A stretch of 64,000 bases of DNA, from positions 1 through 64,000 of the forward strand of contig CAVRUD010000030.1 in assembly GCA_963724285.1 (NCBI GenBank), read 5' to 3'. The notes below the pieces were generated by a model. That model was not told the DNA's origin, ran no database searches, and worked only from the letters and a program-made list of their open reading frames with translations. Every line of letters starts with the position of its first letter. Position 1 is the first letter of the stretch. The position numbers and the translations under genes are program-made. Of the stretch, positions 7,956-17,926 are shown piece by piece. Origin of the DNA: CAVRUD01 sp963724285. GTDB lineage: Bacteria; Chloroflexota; Chloroflexia; Thermomicrobiales; UBA6265.

Positions 7956-9383
7956 TTAGGCCTGGGTCTCGTCGAAGTAGTCGTTGATCGCGCTTTCGTA
8001 GGCGGAAACGATCGCCTCGTGGCCTTCCGGGCTGTTGAGGAAGCGGGCGTCGTCGTCGTTGGAGATAAAGAGGGCCTCAACGATTGTACCGGGCATCTCG
8101 CTGCCGTTGATGACCCCGCGGACATCCGGCCCGGTCACGATCATGTGATCGAAGAGGGTCGGGTTGGTTTCGTCGACCGAGATGTTGCGGTCGTCGTTCA
8201 CTTCGCGGGCATCGGTGATATATCCGGCCGCTTCCATCTCGTTGCCAAGGGCGCGGAAGACAAGCGTGGCGAAGCGCTGGCTGTGATCGCCGAATGGCCG
8301 CGAGCCTGTGTACCAGGTCTCGTAGCCCTTCACCAGGGGGCGAAGTTCGGCGCCGTTGATGTGCATCGAGACGAGCAGGTCGGCCTTGGCCCCGTTGCAG
8401 ATATTGATCCGGGCCTGGAGTTCGTCAATCGTGCCGGCCGCCTGGGAATCGGCGATGGTTTCACCGTCGCCGTTGACATCGGCCCCGTCGGCGTTGACCG
8501 CGCTCGGCGTACGTCGGGTCATGACGACTTCGAAGCCGTCTTCCTCGAGCCGCTCGGCCAGATCGTAGGCCTGCGCCAGGTTGTAGTCGGCTTCGGCCAG
8601 TCCCGGCAGGAAACCGGAGAGCGGCCGGAAGTATCCCGGGTCCCAACCGCCATGGCCGGGGTCGATGCACACGACCATCCGACCGTCGCCCTGGCCGGGC
8701 CACTCTGGGTCCTCGACGAGCGAGTTCGCAGGAGTGGACTCACGGTCGGTGTCTGACAGCAGCGCCGCGGATGCTGTGGGCGACCCCAGGGCAACAACGA
8801 CGGGCGGAACGGTGGCAGTCGGTTCGGGCGCGCCAGCGCCACGGTTGCCAAAGACCCCGCCCGCGCCCAGCGACACCGCCAGGATGCCGATCACGAGGAT
8901 GGCGCCTAGCGTGACGGTCCGGCCGCTCATGCGCTCGGATCCGTGGCTCCCGTAGGCGTATTCAGAGATCGGATAGTCCTCGTAGTGGTCGCCATGATCG
9001 TTGGACTCGAGGCTCGGCGGCCGCTCTCGGTAGCTGCGCAAAAACGAGCGGCGCTCATCGTCCGTCAGCGGCCGGGTAAGTTGATCTCCGAGGTCCGGCT
9101 CACCGGCGCCTCTGCCGGCCGAAGTCCGGCCATCGGTGAATCCGGTGCGGCCGGTCGCATGCTCCTGGTCGACCCGGCGGTTTGCTGGATCGATCAGGTC
9201 GGACAGGCCGGGCAGAAGCGACTCCCGCAACTCCGACCGGGCATCGCGCGGAGCCGGACGATCTACGGGCCGGTGCGCTCGCGGGCGCGACGGCGAGGCC
9301 GGATGCTGCTGGCGCTGCTCGCGCCGCCTGCCGGATGCCTCTCGCCACAGGTCGCGCCGTGGCCGCTCCCGGTGGTCAGGCAT
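7956..9383 (-). CDS. N-acetylmuramoyl-L-alanine amidase (Amidase_3) with cytoplasmic tail
   Basis: A 475-residue, single-pass membrane enzyme that cleaves the amide bond between MurNAc and L-Ala in peptidoglycan. Residues 1-150 are Arg/Pro-rich and probably cytoplasmic. The anchor VTLGAILVIGILAVSLGAGG follows at about 155-175, then a low-complexity linker. The amidase domain holds the zinc ligands: His in VCIDPGHGGWDPG, Glu in LAEADYNLAQA and His in DLLVSMHING. The catalytic Glu is in TIVEALFISND. The start ATG overlaps the end of the MlrC-like gene by 8 bp, so the two are probably co-transcribed. The long arginine-rich N-terminus is unusual; an internal start nearer the anchor cannot be excluded. 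Confidence 0.85.
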   Translation of the reverse strand: MPDHRERPRRDLWREASGRRREQRQQHPASPSRPRAHRPVDRPAPRDARSELRESLLPGLSDLIDPANRRVDQEHATGRTGFTDGRTSAGRGAGEPDLGDQLTRPLTDDERRSFLRSYRERPPSLESNDHGDHYEDYPISEYAYGSHGSERMSGRTVTLGAILVIGILAVSLGAGGVFGNRGAGAPEPTATVPPVVVALGSPTASAALLSDTDRESTPANSLVEDPEWPGQGDGRMVVCIDPGHGGWDPGYFRPLSGFLPGLAEADYNLAQAYDLAERLEEDGFEVVMTRRTPSAVNADGADVNGDGETIADSQAAGTIDELQARINICNGAKADLLVSMHINGAELRPLVKGYETWYTGSRPFGDHSQRFATLVFRALGNEMEAAGYITDAREVNDDRNISVDETNPTLFDHMIVTGPDVRGVINGSEMPGTIVEALFISNDDDARFLNSPEGHEAIVSAYESAINDYFDETQA

Positions 9384-10956
9384 CGAACACCGCGTCCGGG
9401 TCGAGGGGCATAATCGGTCGGCGGATGGCGGCGTAGGGTAGTCGCCGCAGATCGCCGCAACTGACCCCAGATCCTCCCGCCTCGATCATCGCTGAAGCCA
9501 GGTTCGCGAACCCAGCCCGGTAGTGGACGCTGGATTTGATCGCCAGGATCGACGCCGCCTGGGGATCGATGCCAACGGAGGGGAAGATGGCGGGATCGAG
9601 CACCTGCACCCGGCGTTCGCAGACGATCACATCGACCCCGCCGGAGCGCAGCACCGCTGTCCGGCCGAGGCGGGTGACCCCGCCGGTCCCGATCGGCCCG
9701 CTGTTGACGAAGACGCCATCGCCCGTCCAGCGGATCGTCCAGGTTCGCTCGATCGGCTCACCGGAGCCGAGTGAAGCGCCGTCACCGAGGCGTACCGTCC
9801 GCTCAGTTCCAACCGGCGAACGCTCGACTGCTCTAACGGCCGCGGGATCGGCGATCGTGGCGACCGCCGCCCGCTCGACTCCCTGGTCGATCAACTCCCG
9901 GAGAAGCAGGGTGGCATTGCCGGGGGCACCGGCGCCGGGATTGTCAGCGGTGTCGGCGATGACGACCGGGCCGGATTGACCGGGAGAGTTCACCGCGCGA
10001 CGCGCCCTGGCCACGGCATCGACCGGGGCGATGTCATCCACCTGAAACCGATCCCGCCAGGCCCAGACCCTGTTTGCCAATTCGCCGGCAATCTCGGTTG
10101 CGCTTCCCGGATCGGCATTGGTCGTGACGGTCACGGCGAGGCCGGCTCGGGTGACATCCGCGTACGGGAAGCCACCGGTGACCGTCACCGCCGCCGCTCG
10201 ACCCAGGCGTTCGTAGTCCTCGGCCAGATCGAGCACCGCCCGCATCGCGGTCGGGCCATCGGTCCGGCCTGCAGGAAGGGGCAGCAGGAGCGGAACCTGG
10301 TGCAGCGCCCGCTCCGGCCGGAGACGACCGTTGCGAATTTCCAGAGCCAGTTCGACGGCGCGGCGGCCCTTCTCGAAGGTGTCGATGTGGGGGTAGGTGG
10401 CATAGGCCAGAATGATGTCGGCGTTCGCCACCATCGCCGGGGAGACATTGGCGTGGAAATCCAGCACCGCCACGATCGGCGTGGCGGGTCCGACCAGCCG
10501 GCGTACGTCGGCCAGGAGGGCGCCCTCGGCATCAGGCTCGTCCTCGGCGACCATCGCCCCATGCAGGAGCAGAATCACCGCCGACAGCGGCCAGGGTCCG
10601 CGCGATGGCACCCGCAACCGCTCGAGCAGGCGGGTCCGCAGGGTCTGATGCGCCTCGGCAGTCACCAGACCGCCAGGCATGGCGGCAGCGAACAGCGTCG
10701 GGACCAAATCGGCGCCGGCATCCGCAGCGGCGGCGAGGACGCCGCCAAGCACGCCCGCCGTCCCGGCGCCCTGGGCGAGGATCGCCTCCCCGGTCAGCAG
10801 GGATCGCTCGCGGAAGGCAGCCAGGTCGGTCTGGACGGGCGAGAACGTATTGGTTTCATGCCAGATTCCGCCGATGGCAATCCGAGGCGGTAGCAGCCGG
10901 GACCCCTGGAGTGGCCGGTCTGGCCGAATGGACGTGGGGAACTGGGATCGGTGCAT
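9376..10956 (-). CDS. M81 family metallopeptidase (MlrC-like)
   Basis: A 526-residue protein of the MlrC/DUF1485 family, named for the last enzyme of microcystin breakdown; in most bacteria the substrate is unknown. Family blocks: IAIGGIWHETNTFSP near the N-terminus with the metal-binding His-Glu, AMPGGLVTAEAHQTL, VILLLHGAMVAEDEPDAEG, VAVLDFHANVSPAMV, AYATYPHIDTFEKG, and the C-terminal-domain signature VIADTADNPGAGAPGNAT. Length fits the family (about 490-520). The first 25 residues are poorly conserved, so the true start may be slightly internal. It is the first gene of a unit with the amidase and is divergent from the DUF6909-like gene. Confidence 0.87.
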   Translation of the reverse strand: MHRSQFPTSIRPDRPLQGSRLLPPRIAIGGIWHETNTFSPVQTDLAAFRERSLLTGEAILAQGAGTAGVLGGVLAAAADAGADLVPTLFAAAMPGGLVTAEAHQTLRTRLLERLRVPSRGPWPLSAVILLLHGAMVAEDEPDAEGALLADVRRLVGPATPIVAVLDFHANVSPAMVANADIILAYATYPHIDTFEKGRRAVELALEIRNGRLRPERALHQVPLLLPLPAGRTDGPTAMRAVLDLAEDYERLGRAAAVTVTGGFPYADVTRAGLAVTVTTNADPGSATEIAGELANRVWAWRDRFQVDDIAPVDAVARARRAVNSPGQSGPVVIADTADNPGAGAPGNATLLLRELIDQGVERAAVATIADPAAVRAVERSPVGTERTVRLGDGASLGSGEPIERTWTIRWTGDGVFVNSGPIGTGGVTRLGRTAVLRSGGVDVIVCERRVQVLDPAIFPSVGIDPQAASILAIKSSVHYRAGFANLASAMIEAGGSGVSCGDLRRLPYAAIRRPIMPLDPDAVFDA

Positions 10957-11185
10957 GAGACGCTCAGACGACGAGACTGTCCGGCACAGCGGGCAGCCGG
11001 GTCAGTGAGCAAGCAAGGGCATTGGCAATGGGAAGCGAACCAGACTCGGGAGTACGCATAATCCGGAGCATAGGCCATCTGTCGGGAAAGTCGCAACGTC
11101 GGGAGCCATAAGTCCTCCTTATACTTGGAGCAGAGCCGGTTCGCCGTCGTGATCCAGAGCCAAGCGGAGAGAGGGCAGGAACGGT

Positions 11186-13045
11186 ATGGAGCAATCCGGA
11201 GCGGGGGACAATGGGTTCGGCGCGGCCCGCACATCTCCAGTTGCCGGGTTGATGACGGGGGGCCACTTGGCGAGATCGGGCGGGGGGTCTGGCCCAGGCA
11301 AGCGGGAAGTCGACCTCTACGTCCGGACGTACACAACGCTGCTGCAGAGCTCGGGCGCGATCGGCGTCTCCAGTCTGGAGCCCGCCCACCTAACGGCGGC
11401 TTCGTCCCTCCATGCCGGGGCGGCGGAGCCGGCGCCTGACATGAACGCCTTCATGTATTCGACCCAACGCCTGCCCGCCTGCATCGTCGATGTCCGCCGG
11501 ATCGTGCTGGGGCAATCGGCGCGGGCGTTCGAGCGGGGCGGTTACCAGGGAATGGAATCGTGGGCCGCGGTGAAGGCGCCCGGCCGCCGCCGGCGGTGGC
11601 ACTACGACGGCGCGGAGATTCTGGCGGCGTACATCGCCTCGGCGTCGGACCTCGACGACCTGATCCCGACGATCGTTGCCTACCAGATCGAATGGAACAA
11701 GTTCAATCGCCTCCTCGCCGACAACCCAGAATTGACCAAACTCGTGCAGGAGATTGTGGCCGGCGATCGTCCCATTCCGGAGGGAGACGATCTGGCGGCG
11801 GTCGGCGATGCGCTGCTGCTCGCCCCAGCCGATTGGCGCAGGCTTCAGGCCGTGTGGGGCGATGCTCTCTGGCCCAACCTGGCAAAGATGGCCCAGGATC
11901 GGAAGCGGTATTCACTGCAAATGCTCGGCGCGAGTTATGTCAGCTACCAACGGTCCGCCCGGCACTGGTGGGCTCCCGTCGGCCATCACGTGCTGACGAA
12001 CGATCTCCGCGACCGACCGATCTATTTCATCTCCTCCAACACCCACTCGATCGTCAATGTGCTCAGCGGAACATCGCGGCGACGGCGGGCGGAGATGACC
12101 GATTTCATCCGCCGCAGCCGCGATCCCGAACTCGTTCCCCAACTCGATCTGCTTGAGGCAGGCGAGACCCGGTCGTCGTGGGACAACCTGCTGTACTTTG
12201 CCGCTCGGCACTATTTCAGCGGCTCGGAGATGACGGCGGAGCGTGAGAAGCGATCCGAGGAAGAGCGAGACCTCGGGATCTACCACATAGAGCCGGCCGG
12301 AGCCGTCGATGTCGGCATCCAATTGATCGAGATCGCGAAACTCGATCCCGCCACCTGGGACCGCCGTGTCCTCTACTCCGGAGAACAGCCGGTGCCGGCG
12401 CTCGAAGGGTTCAATCCACGGAATTCGGACGCCCTCATCATCAACATCAATTACCCCCTGGGATTCGCGGCGTATCACCTGTTCAGCCAGATCGCAATGG
12501 CGACGGACGACCTGCAAGGGGTCTACGTGCTCGGCAAAGCGGCCACCCTCAACGGCAGGATCGGCGATGTGATGCTGGCGAACGTGGTGTACGACGAGCA
12601 TTCGGGAAACACGTTCTGGTTCGACAACTGCTTCGCCTACGACGACATTGCCCCGCTGCTGGTCTTTGGGGCGGCGCTGGACAACCAGCGGGCGGTGACG
12701 GTCAAGGGCACCTATCTCCAGAACGAGGGCTACCTCGACTTTTACTACCGCGAGAATTTCACCGTGGTCGAGATGGAAGCGGGGCCATACCTGAACGCGA
12801 TCCACGAGGAGACGTCGCTGTCGCGATATCCCTCTGACGAGGCGATCAACGTGCGATTCGCCCCTCCGGCGCATCTCGACCTCGGGATCATCCACTACGC
12901 GTCGGATACGCCGTATACGCGAGCTCAAACCCTCGGAGCCAGGGGGATGTCGTTCTTCGGGATGGATTCGACCTACGCCTCGACGATCGCGATCCTGCGG
13001 CGGGTGTTCGCGCGCGAACACGAACGGCTTACGCCCGAACGATGA
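11186..13045 (+). CDS. Conserved protein, DUF6909-like
   Basis: A 619-residue soluble protein. The first 80 residues are variable, followed by an all-helical part (about 80-330). The C-terminal part has conserved-looking blocks: IININYPLGFAAYHLFSQIA, GVYVLGKAATLNGRIGDVM, a GNTFWFDNCF patch, VTVKGTYLQNEGYLDFYY, FTVVEMEAGPYLNAI, LGIIHYASDTPY and MSFFGMDSTYAS. These recall nucleoside-phosphorylase/AMP-nucleosidase folds (for instance the VEMEAGP motif). I believe the family is DUF6909, from memory. The enzymatic activity is unknown; a nucleoside-related role is inference. ATG 11186 follows AGGGCAGGAA. It is divergent from the MlrC-like gene and overlaps the end of the opposite-strand gene at 13029 by 17 bp. 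Confidence 0.75.
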   Translation: MEQSGAGDNGFGAARTSPVAGLMTGGHLARSGGGSGPGKREVDLYVRTYTTLLQSSGAIGVSSLEPAHLTAASSLHAGAAEPAPDMNAFMYSTQRLPACIVDVRRIVLGQSARAFERGGYQGMESWAAVKAPGRRRRWHYDGAEILAAYIASASDLDDLIPTIVAYQIEWNKFNRLLADNPELTKLVQEIVAGDRPIPEGDDLAAVGDALLLAPADWRRLQAVWGDALWPNLAKMAQDRKRYSLQMLGASYVSYQRSARHWWAPVGHHVLTNDLRDRPIYFISSNTHSIVNVLSGTSRRRRAEMTDFIRRSRDPELVPQLDLLEAGETRSSWDNLLYFAARHYFSGSEMTAEREKRSEEERDLGIYHIEPAGAVDVGIQLIEIAKLDPATWDRRVLYSGEQPVPALEGFNPRNSDALIININYPLGFAAYHLFSQIAMATDDLQGVYVLGKAATLNGRIGDVMLANVVYDEHSGNTFWFDNCFAYDDIAPLLVFGAALDNQRAVTVKGTYLQNEGYLDFYYRENFTVVEMEAGPYLNAIHEETSLSRYPSDEAINVRFAPPAHLDLGIIHYASDTPYTRAQTLGARGMSFFGMDSTYASTIAILRRVFAREHERLTPER

Positions 13046-13430
13046 GCCGGCCGCCAATGGCGACGATCAGATAGTCGCGGTTCGCTCGGCGGAACTGGAC
13101 CTCGACCCCGGCGACGAGATCGACGGTGACGACATCGGTAAAGACGATCGTGGAGCCGCCGCCGATGGCATCGACCCGGCGGATCGACGGCCAGAGCGTC
13201 AGCATGGCGCTGGCCCGGCCGTCGGTGCCGGGCACCATCAATTGGTAGACGGCCGCCCCGGGCAGGCGGAAGTCGGCGAGGCCGACCGGGATGTCGAGCG
13301 TGTCGGCGATGAGGTCGATCGCCTGGGCATCGTATGCGATCTGCCGAATGCGCGAGCGGGCGGACCCATCTGGCCCAGCCGGCCTAGCCGACCCGGCGGA
13401 ACCGGAGGCGCGGTTGTTCGGATCTCCCAC
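13029..13430 (-). CDS. Hypothetical protein, 133 aa
   Basis: GTG 13430 is chosen because GGGAGG lies 10 nt upstream; the longest frame begins at 13556 and overlaps the divergent threonine dehydratase promoter. A Ser/Ala/Gly-rich N-terminus leads to a compact domain of about 100 residues (RIRQIAYDAQAIDLIADTLD onwards) with alternating hydrophobic beta strands ending YLIVAIGGRLIVRA. No signal peptide or known motif was seen. It is convergent with the DUF6909-like gene, overlapping by 17 bp. Function not recognised. Confidence 0.55.
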   Translation of the reverse strand: MGDPNNRASGSAGSARPAGPDGSARSRIRQIAYDAQAIDLIADTLDIPVGLADFRLPGAAVYQLMVPGTDGRASAMLTLWPSIRRVDAIGGGSTIVFTDVVTVDLVAGVEVQFRRANRDYLIVAIGGRLIVRA

Positions 13431-13558
13431 CGTCGAGGCACCTCCCAGGGCCCTATGTTTCAGCAGCGCCTCTATACTGGCGCGGCTGCTAGGGATTGTA
13501 CGAGGCGGACCCGCGGGTAGGCGGGGAGCCGGGCAGCAGATATCCGAGGAGACCACTC

Positions 13559-14578
13559 ATGGACGGTGCGAGCGTGGGCGGAGCGGTGGCGGACGGCGAG
13601 ACGACGGCCGCCCCTCAGATCGATGCACCCCAGGTGACGCTCGCGGATATCGAGGCCGCCCGGGATCGGATCGCCGAGTACCTGCCCCGGACGCCGCTGT
13701 TTTCGACGGAGACGCTGGGCAAGCGAACGGGCACCCGCCTCAGCCTGAAGGCGGAAAACTTGCAGAAAACGGGATCGTTCAAGGTGCGCGGGGCACTCAA
13801 CTCGGTCTTGCAACTGACGCCGGAGCAGCGGGCCCGGGGAATCGTGACGATGTCGGCCGGCAATCACGGGGCGGGTGTGGCCTACGCGGCGTCGCTGGTC
13901 GGGGTGAAGTGCGCGGTCTTCATGCCGGAGTTCGGGGTGCCGGCCAAGATCGCGGCGATCAAGGGGTACGGGGCCGAGGTCCACTTCGCGCCGACGATGC
14001 AGGCGTTGAAGGCGGCGATGGAGGCCCACCGGGATGCCCACGGGATGGAAGTGGTGCATCCGTTCGCCGATCCGAACACGATCGCCGGGCAGGGGACGGT
14101 CGGTCTGGAGATCCTGGAAGATTGCCCGGATGTCGAGGCGATCGTGATCGGGACGGGAGGCGGCGGGTTGCTGGCCGGGGTCGCGCTGGCTGCAAGAACC
14201 CTGCGACCCGATGTCCGGATCGTGGGCGTGGAGCCGGTCGGGGCGCCGACGGTCTTCAACAGCCTGAAGGCCGGAAAGCCGATGCCGCTCGATCACATCG
14301 ACACCATCGCGGACGGGCTGGCGGCGCCGTTTTCGGATCAACTGCCGCAGGGGATCATCGAACGCTGCGTCGACGACGTCGTGCTGGTGACCGACGACGA
14401 GATTTTGGCCGCGCTGCGCCTGATTTTGGAGCGGACGAAGCTGCTGGTGGAGCCAGCCGGCGCGGCGGCGGTGGCGGCGCTGATGACCGGGAAGGCGGGG
14501 CTGGAGACTGGGACGCGGACGGTGGCGATCCTCAGCGGGGGTAACATCGATCTGGAGCGGTTGAAGGCGGTGCTGTAG
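13559..14578 (+). CDS. ilvA: Threonine dehydratase (PLP fold type II, short form)
   Basis: A 339-residue enzyme converting L-threonine to 2-oxobutanoate and ammonia, the first step to isoleucine; serine/threonine catabolism is the alternative role. The PLP lysine is K75 in the block LSLKAENLQKTGSFKVRGAL. A substrate loop SAGNHGAG (about 99-106) and the phosphate-binding GTGGGGLLAG (198-207) follow, and the C-terminus has LLVEPAGAAAVAAL and ILSGGN. ATG 13559 follows GAGGAGA. There is no C-terminal ACT regulatory domain, so allosteric control by isoleucine is unlikely and a catabolic TdcB-like role is possible. It is monocistronic and followed by the LexA-box repeat. Confidence 0.9.
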   Translation: MDGASVGGAVADGETTAAPQIDAPQVTLADIEAARDRIAEYLPRTPLFSTETLGKRTGTRLSLKAENLQKTGSFKVRGALNSVLQLTPEQRARGIVTMSAGNHGAGVAYAASLVGVKCAVFMPEFGVPAKIAAIKGYGAEVHFAPTMQALKAAMEAHRDAHGMEVVHPFADPNTIAGQGTVGLEILEDCPDVEAIVIGTGGGGLLAGVALAARTLRPDVRIVGVEPVGAPTVFNSLKAGKPMPLDHIDTIADGLAAPFSDQLPQGIIERCVDDVVLVTDDEILAALRLILERTKLLVEPAGAAAVAALMTGKAGLETGTRTVAILSGGNIDLERLKAVL

Positions 14579-14592
14579 GGGCGTCCGGGCAG

Positions 14593-14846
14593 TCGATGGC
14601 CTAGTGTGGTGCGATGTAGGACCGCGAGTTCGCTGCGACTCCATCCGCCCCGGCGGGGGAGAATCGAGGAGCGGGAGTGTCCTAGGCGTGCTGCATGTTA
14701 GAGACCTGCGAGGGAGGACCCTCCGGGAGCATCGGCCAGGGGACTGGATAACGGCTGTGGAATCCAAGCCGGGCGAGGTGACGCGCTGCCCAGGCCCGCA
14801 CCCGCGCCGGGTGTGCCGCTTGGCTCCAGTATAGAACATATGTTCT
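14593..14846. repeat. Dispersed intergenic repeat, copy 2, ending in LexA-like box
   Basis: Second copy of the element at 5047-5273, in the same orientation relative to the palindrome. It is slightly longer because of insertions in the middle. The block around 14785-14822 is almost identical between copies (one or two changes). It sits between the threonine dehydratase gene and the helicase gene of the defence island. Confidence 0.7.
14833..14846. promoter_or_regulatory. LexA (SOS) box-like palindrome before defence island
   Basis: AGAACATATGTTCT, identical to the site at 5260-5273 and matching GAAC-N4-GTTC. It lies about 100 bp upstream of the GTG start of the SNF2-like helicase, in a good position to repress the island's first promoter. 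LexA control is inferred. Confidence 0.55.
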
Positions 14847-14947
14847 TTTAGTCAATGGGGTGGGGCGCGGGAACATCCGGCGTGGTACGTGGACAGGCGG
14901 CTATTATTGAGAGGAACGAGCAATTTGGGGCATCGGGAGGCGGGGCC

Positions 14948-17852
14948 GTGGTCCGGCTCACGGAATACCAGGCGGCTTACTTCGCGCATGAACTGACGCG
15001 AAGGGGAGCGCCGGACAGCCTGGATAAGCTAGCAGCAGCGGTAGCCGGGGCGCAGGTGGATTTGAACCCGCACCAGGTGGATGCGGCGCTGTTTGCGTTC
15101 CGGTCGCCGCTTTCGAAGGGTGCGCTGCTGGCTGACGAGGTGGGCCTCGGCAAGACCATCGAGGCCGGGCTGGTGCTCTCGCAGCACTGGGCCGAGCGGA
15201 GGCGCGGCTGCTGGTGATCGTGCCGGCAAATCTGCGCAAGCAGTGGCTCCAGGAGCTGACCGAAAAGTTCTTCTTGCCGTGTGAAATTTTGGAAGCGCAA
15301 GTCGTACAACCAGGCGATCCGGGAAGGTAAATACGAGGCCATTCGAGACAGGCGACGTCGGTCGTGATCTGCTCGTACCAGTTCGCGCGGAGCAAGGCGG
15401 GAGACGTTGCGACGACGCCTGGGACCTCGTCGTCATCGACGAGGCCCACCGGCTGCGCAATGTCTACAAGCCGATCAAGGTGGTGGCGAACACGATCAAG
15501 GACGTATTGCTGAGCGACCGTCGAAAGCTCTCTTGACGGCGACGCCGCTCCAGAACTCATTGCTGGAACTGTACGGGCTGGTAAGCATCATCGACGAGCA
15601 CGCGTTCGGCGATCTGCAGAGTTTCCGGGATCGGTTCATCGGGCGCGGCCCAGGCGCGGACGTTCGACGGCGCTGAAGGAGCGGTTGCAACCGCTTTGCA
15701 CGCGGACGTTGCGCCGTCAGGTGCGCGGCTACGTCGTCGTACACGAACCGGCTGCCGATGGTGGAGGAATTCACGCCCGAGTGAGTCCGAGGACGCGCTG
15801 TACGACCTGGTCTCGCGAGTACCTGCGGCGGCCGAACCTGCGGGCGCTGCCGAGCGGCCAGCGATCGCTGATGACGCTGGTGCTGCGCAAGCTACTGGCC
15901 TCGTCGACCTTCGCGATCGCCGGAGCGCTGGCGACGATCTCGGACGCGACTCAAGGCGAAGCTGGCGGACGTCGAACCGGACGCGACCAGATGACGAGGA
16001 CGCTCTGGCGAGGACTACGAGGCGCTCGAGGAAACACGAGAGGAGTGGGGCGATCGACGAGACCAGCCGGCCAGCCGCTCACTCCGACGCAGAGTCGCGG
16101 CGATCGAGGCGCGAGATCGCCGACCTAGAAGCGTTCGCCGCAGCTCGCGCAACGTCGATCGACGCAGAACGCCAAGGGCGAGGCGCTGCTCAAGGCGCTC
16201 CGAGGTAGCGATGGACCAGGCCGCGGAGCTCGGGGCGGCGCGGAAGGCGATCGTCTTCACCGAGTCGCGCCGGACGCAGGATTATCCTGGAGCGCATTCT
16301 GGCGGACAGCCCGTGGAAGGACGGCATCGTCCTGTTCAACGGGTCGAACACCGATCCGAGCGTCGCGGGCGATCTATACGACGCTGGCTGGAGCGGCACC
16401 GCGGCTCCGACCGCGTCACCGGGTCGCGGACGGCCGACATGCGCTCGCGCTGGTCGATTACTTCCGGGACGAAGGCCAGATCATGATCGCGACCGAGGCG
16501 GCGGCGGAGGGGATCAATCTTCAGTTCTGCTCGCTCGTGGTCAACTACGACCTGCCCTGGAACCCGCAGCGGATCGAGCAGCGGATCGGCCGCTGCCATC
16601 GCTACGGCCAGAAGCACGACGTGGTCGTCGTCAATTTCCTCAACCGGAAGAACGAGGCAGACCAGCGGTCTTTGAGCTGCTCTCGGAAAAGTTCCGGCTC
16701 TTCGAGGGCGTGTTCGGGGCGAGCGACGAAGTGCTCGGGGCAATTGAGAGCCGGGGTCGATTTCGAGAAGCGGATCAACGAGATCTACCAGAGTTGCCGT
16801 TCGTCGGAGGAGATCGGGGCAGCGTTCTCGCAGCTGCAATTGGAGCTGAGCGCCGAGATCGACGAGCAGATGACGAAGACGCGGCAGCAAGCTGCTGGAG
16901 CATTTCGACGACGAGGTGCGCGAGAAGCTGCGGGCTCAGGCGGAGGCATCTGAAAAGGCACTCGACCGGCACGAACACCTTCTCATGGACGTGACTCGGT
17001 TCGAGCTTAACGGGCATGCTGAATTCGTGGATGAATCGGTCTTTCGACTAAACAAGACTCCCTTCGGGCTAGACCCGAACGCGGTGCCAACTGGGCCGCT
17101 ATGAATTGCCACGGCGGAGCGAATCGGCCCATGTCTACCGGGCTGGACATCCGTTGGCGGAGGCTGTGCTCGATCGGGCGAAGGAGAGGGCGCTTCCACC
17201 TGCCGAGGTGCGGTTCGGATTGAGCGAGCATGTGGGCAAGGTCAGCGCGTTAGAGCCGTATCTCGGTATGGGCGTGGTGCTCTGGCAGTATCGCTGATGA
17301 TCGTTGAGGCGCTGGACGAGGCGGAGGAACACGTTATCGCCGTGGCGGTCAGCGATAGCGGGGCGGTGCTCGACGCCGAGGCGACGGATCGCATGCTGCG
17401 ATTGCCCGGAACGGTGATGGGACAGGTTTCGATCGGATACGAGGGAACGGCGGAGGAGTTCGCGGACTGCGGAGATGGAGCGAAGGCGAGGGGCAATAGG
17501 CGAACAGGTTGGCGAGCGCAATATGCGGTACTTCGAAGCGGAAATAGAGAAGCTGGATGACTGGGCAGATGATTTGAAGGCGGGATTAGAACGGGAGATC
17601 AAGGAAATCGACCGGGCGATTCGGGATGCGAAGAAGGCGGCCAAGGCGGCGGGAACGCTTGAAGAGAAACTGGGAGGACAACGTCAGGTGAAGAGTCTGG
17701 AGTCGCAACGGAATCAGAAGCGACGAACGCTATTTGACGCCCACGATGAGGTCGATAGGCGGCGGGAAACGCTGATTGCCGAGATCGAAGCCAAGCTCGG
17801 GCAGCGGGAGTCGGTGCGGCGACTGTTCACCGTGCGATGGAGACTCGAGTGA
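14948..17852 (+). pseudogene. SNF2-like DEAD/DEAH helicase, heavily frameshifted
   Basis: GTG 14948 follows GGAGGCGGGG. Read across frames, the original protein is about 960 residues: an N-terminal block (VRLTEYQAAYFAHELTRRGA), motif I LADEVGLGKTIEAGLVLSQH, motif Ia LLVIVPANLRKQWLQELTEK, DEAH box DLVVIDEAHRLRN, motif III ALLTATPLQNSLLELYGL, and motifs V-VI EGINLQFCSLVVNYDLPWNP then QRIGRCHRYGQKHDV. The last 130 residues form a coiled coil (ERNMRYFEAEIEKLDDWADD onwards). This is an SNF2/RapA-like translocase as found in type III-like restriction loci. More than ten single-base frameshifts break it, for example near 15205, 15295, 15410, 15535 and 16470, yet the codons between remain well conserved. 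Confidence 0.8.
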
Positions 17853-17926
17853 TCGGCGCATAGGACAAGTAACGAGTCTGATCTGGGACGGAGGTACTGG
17901 AAAAGAGCAGAAAGGAGGAGGAACCA

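Noticed and set aside
13472..14839. Long minus-strand frame (455 codons) opposite threonine dehydratase
   Set aside because: It lies wholly against a clear enzyme gene and the repeat; composition (Arg/His/Asp-rich) is that of an antisense shadow in GC-rich DNA.
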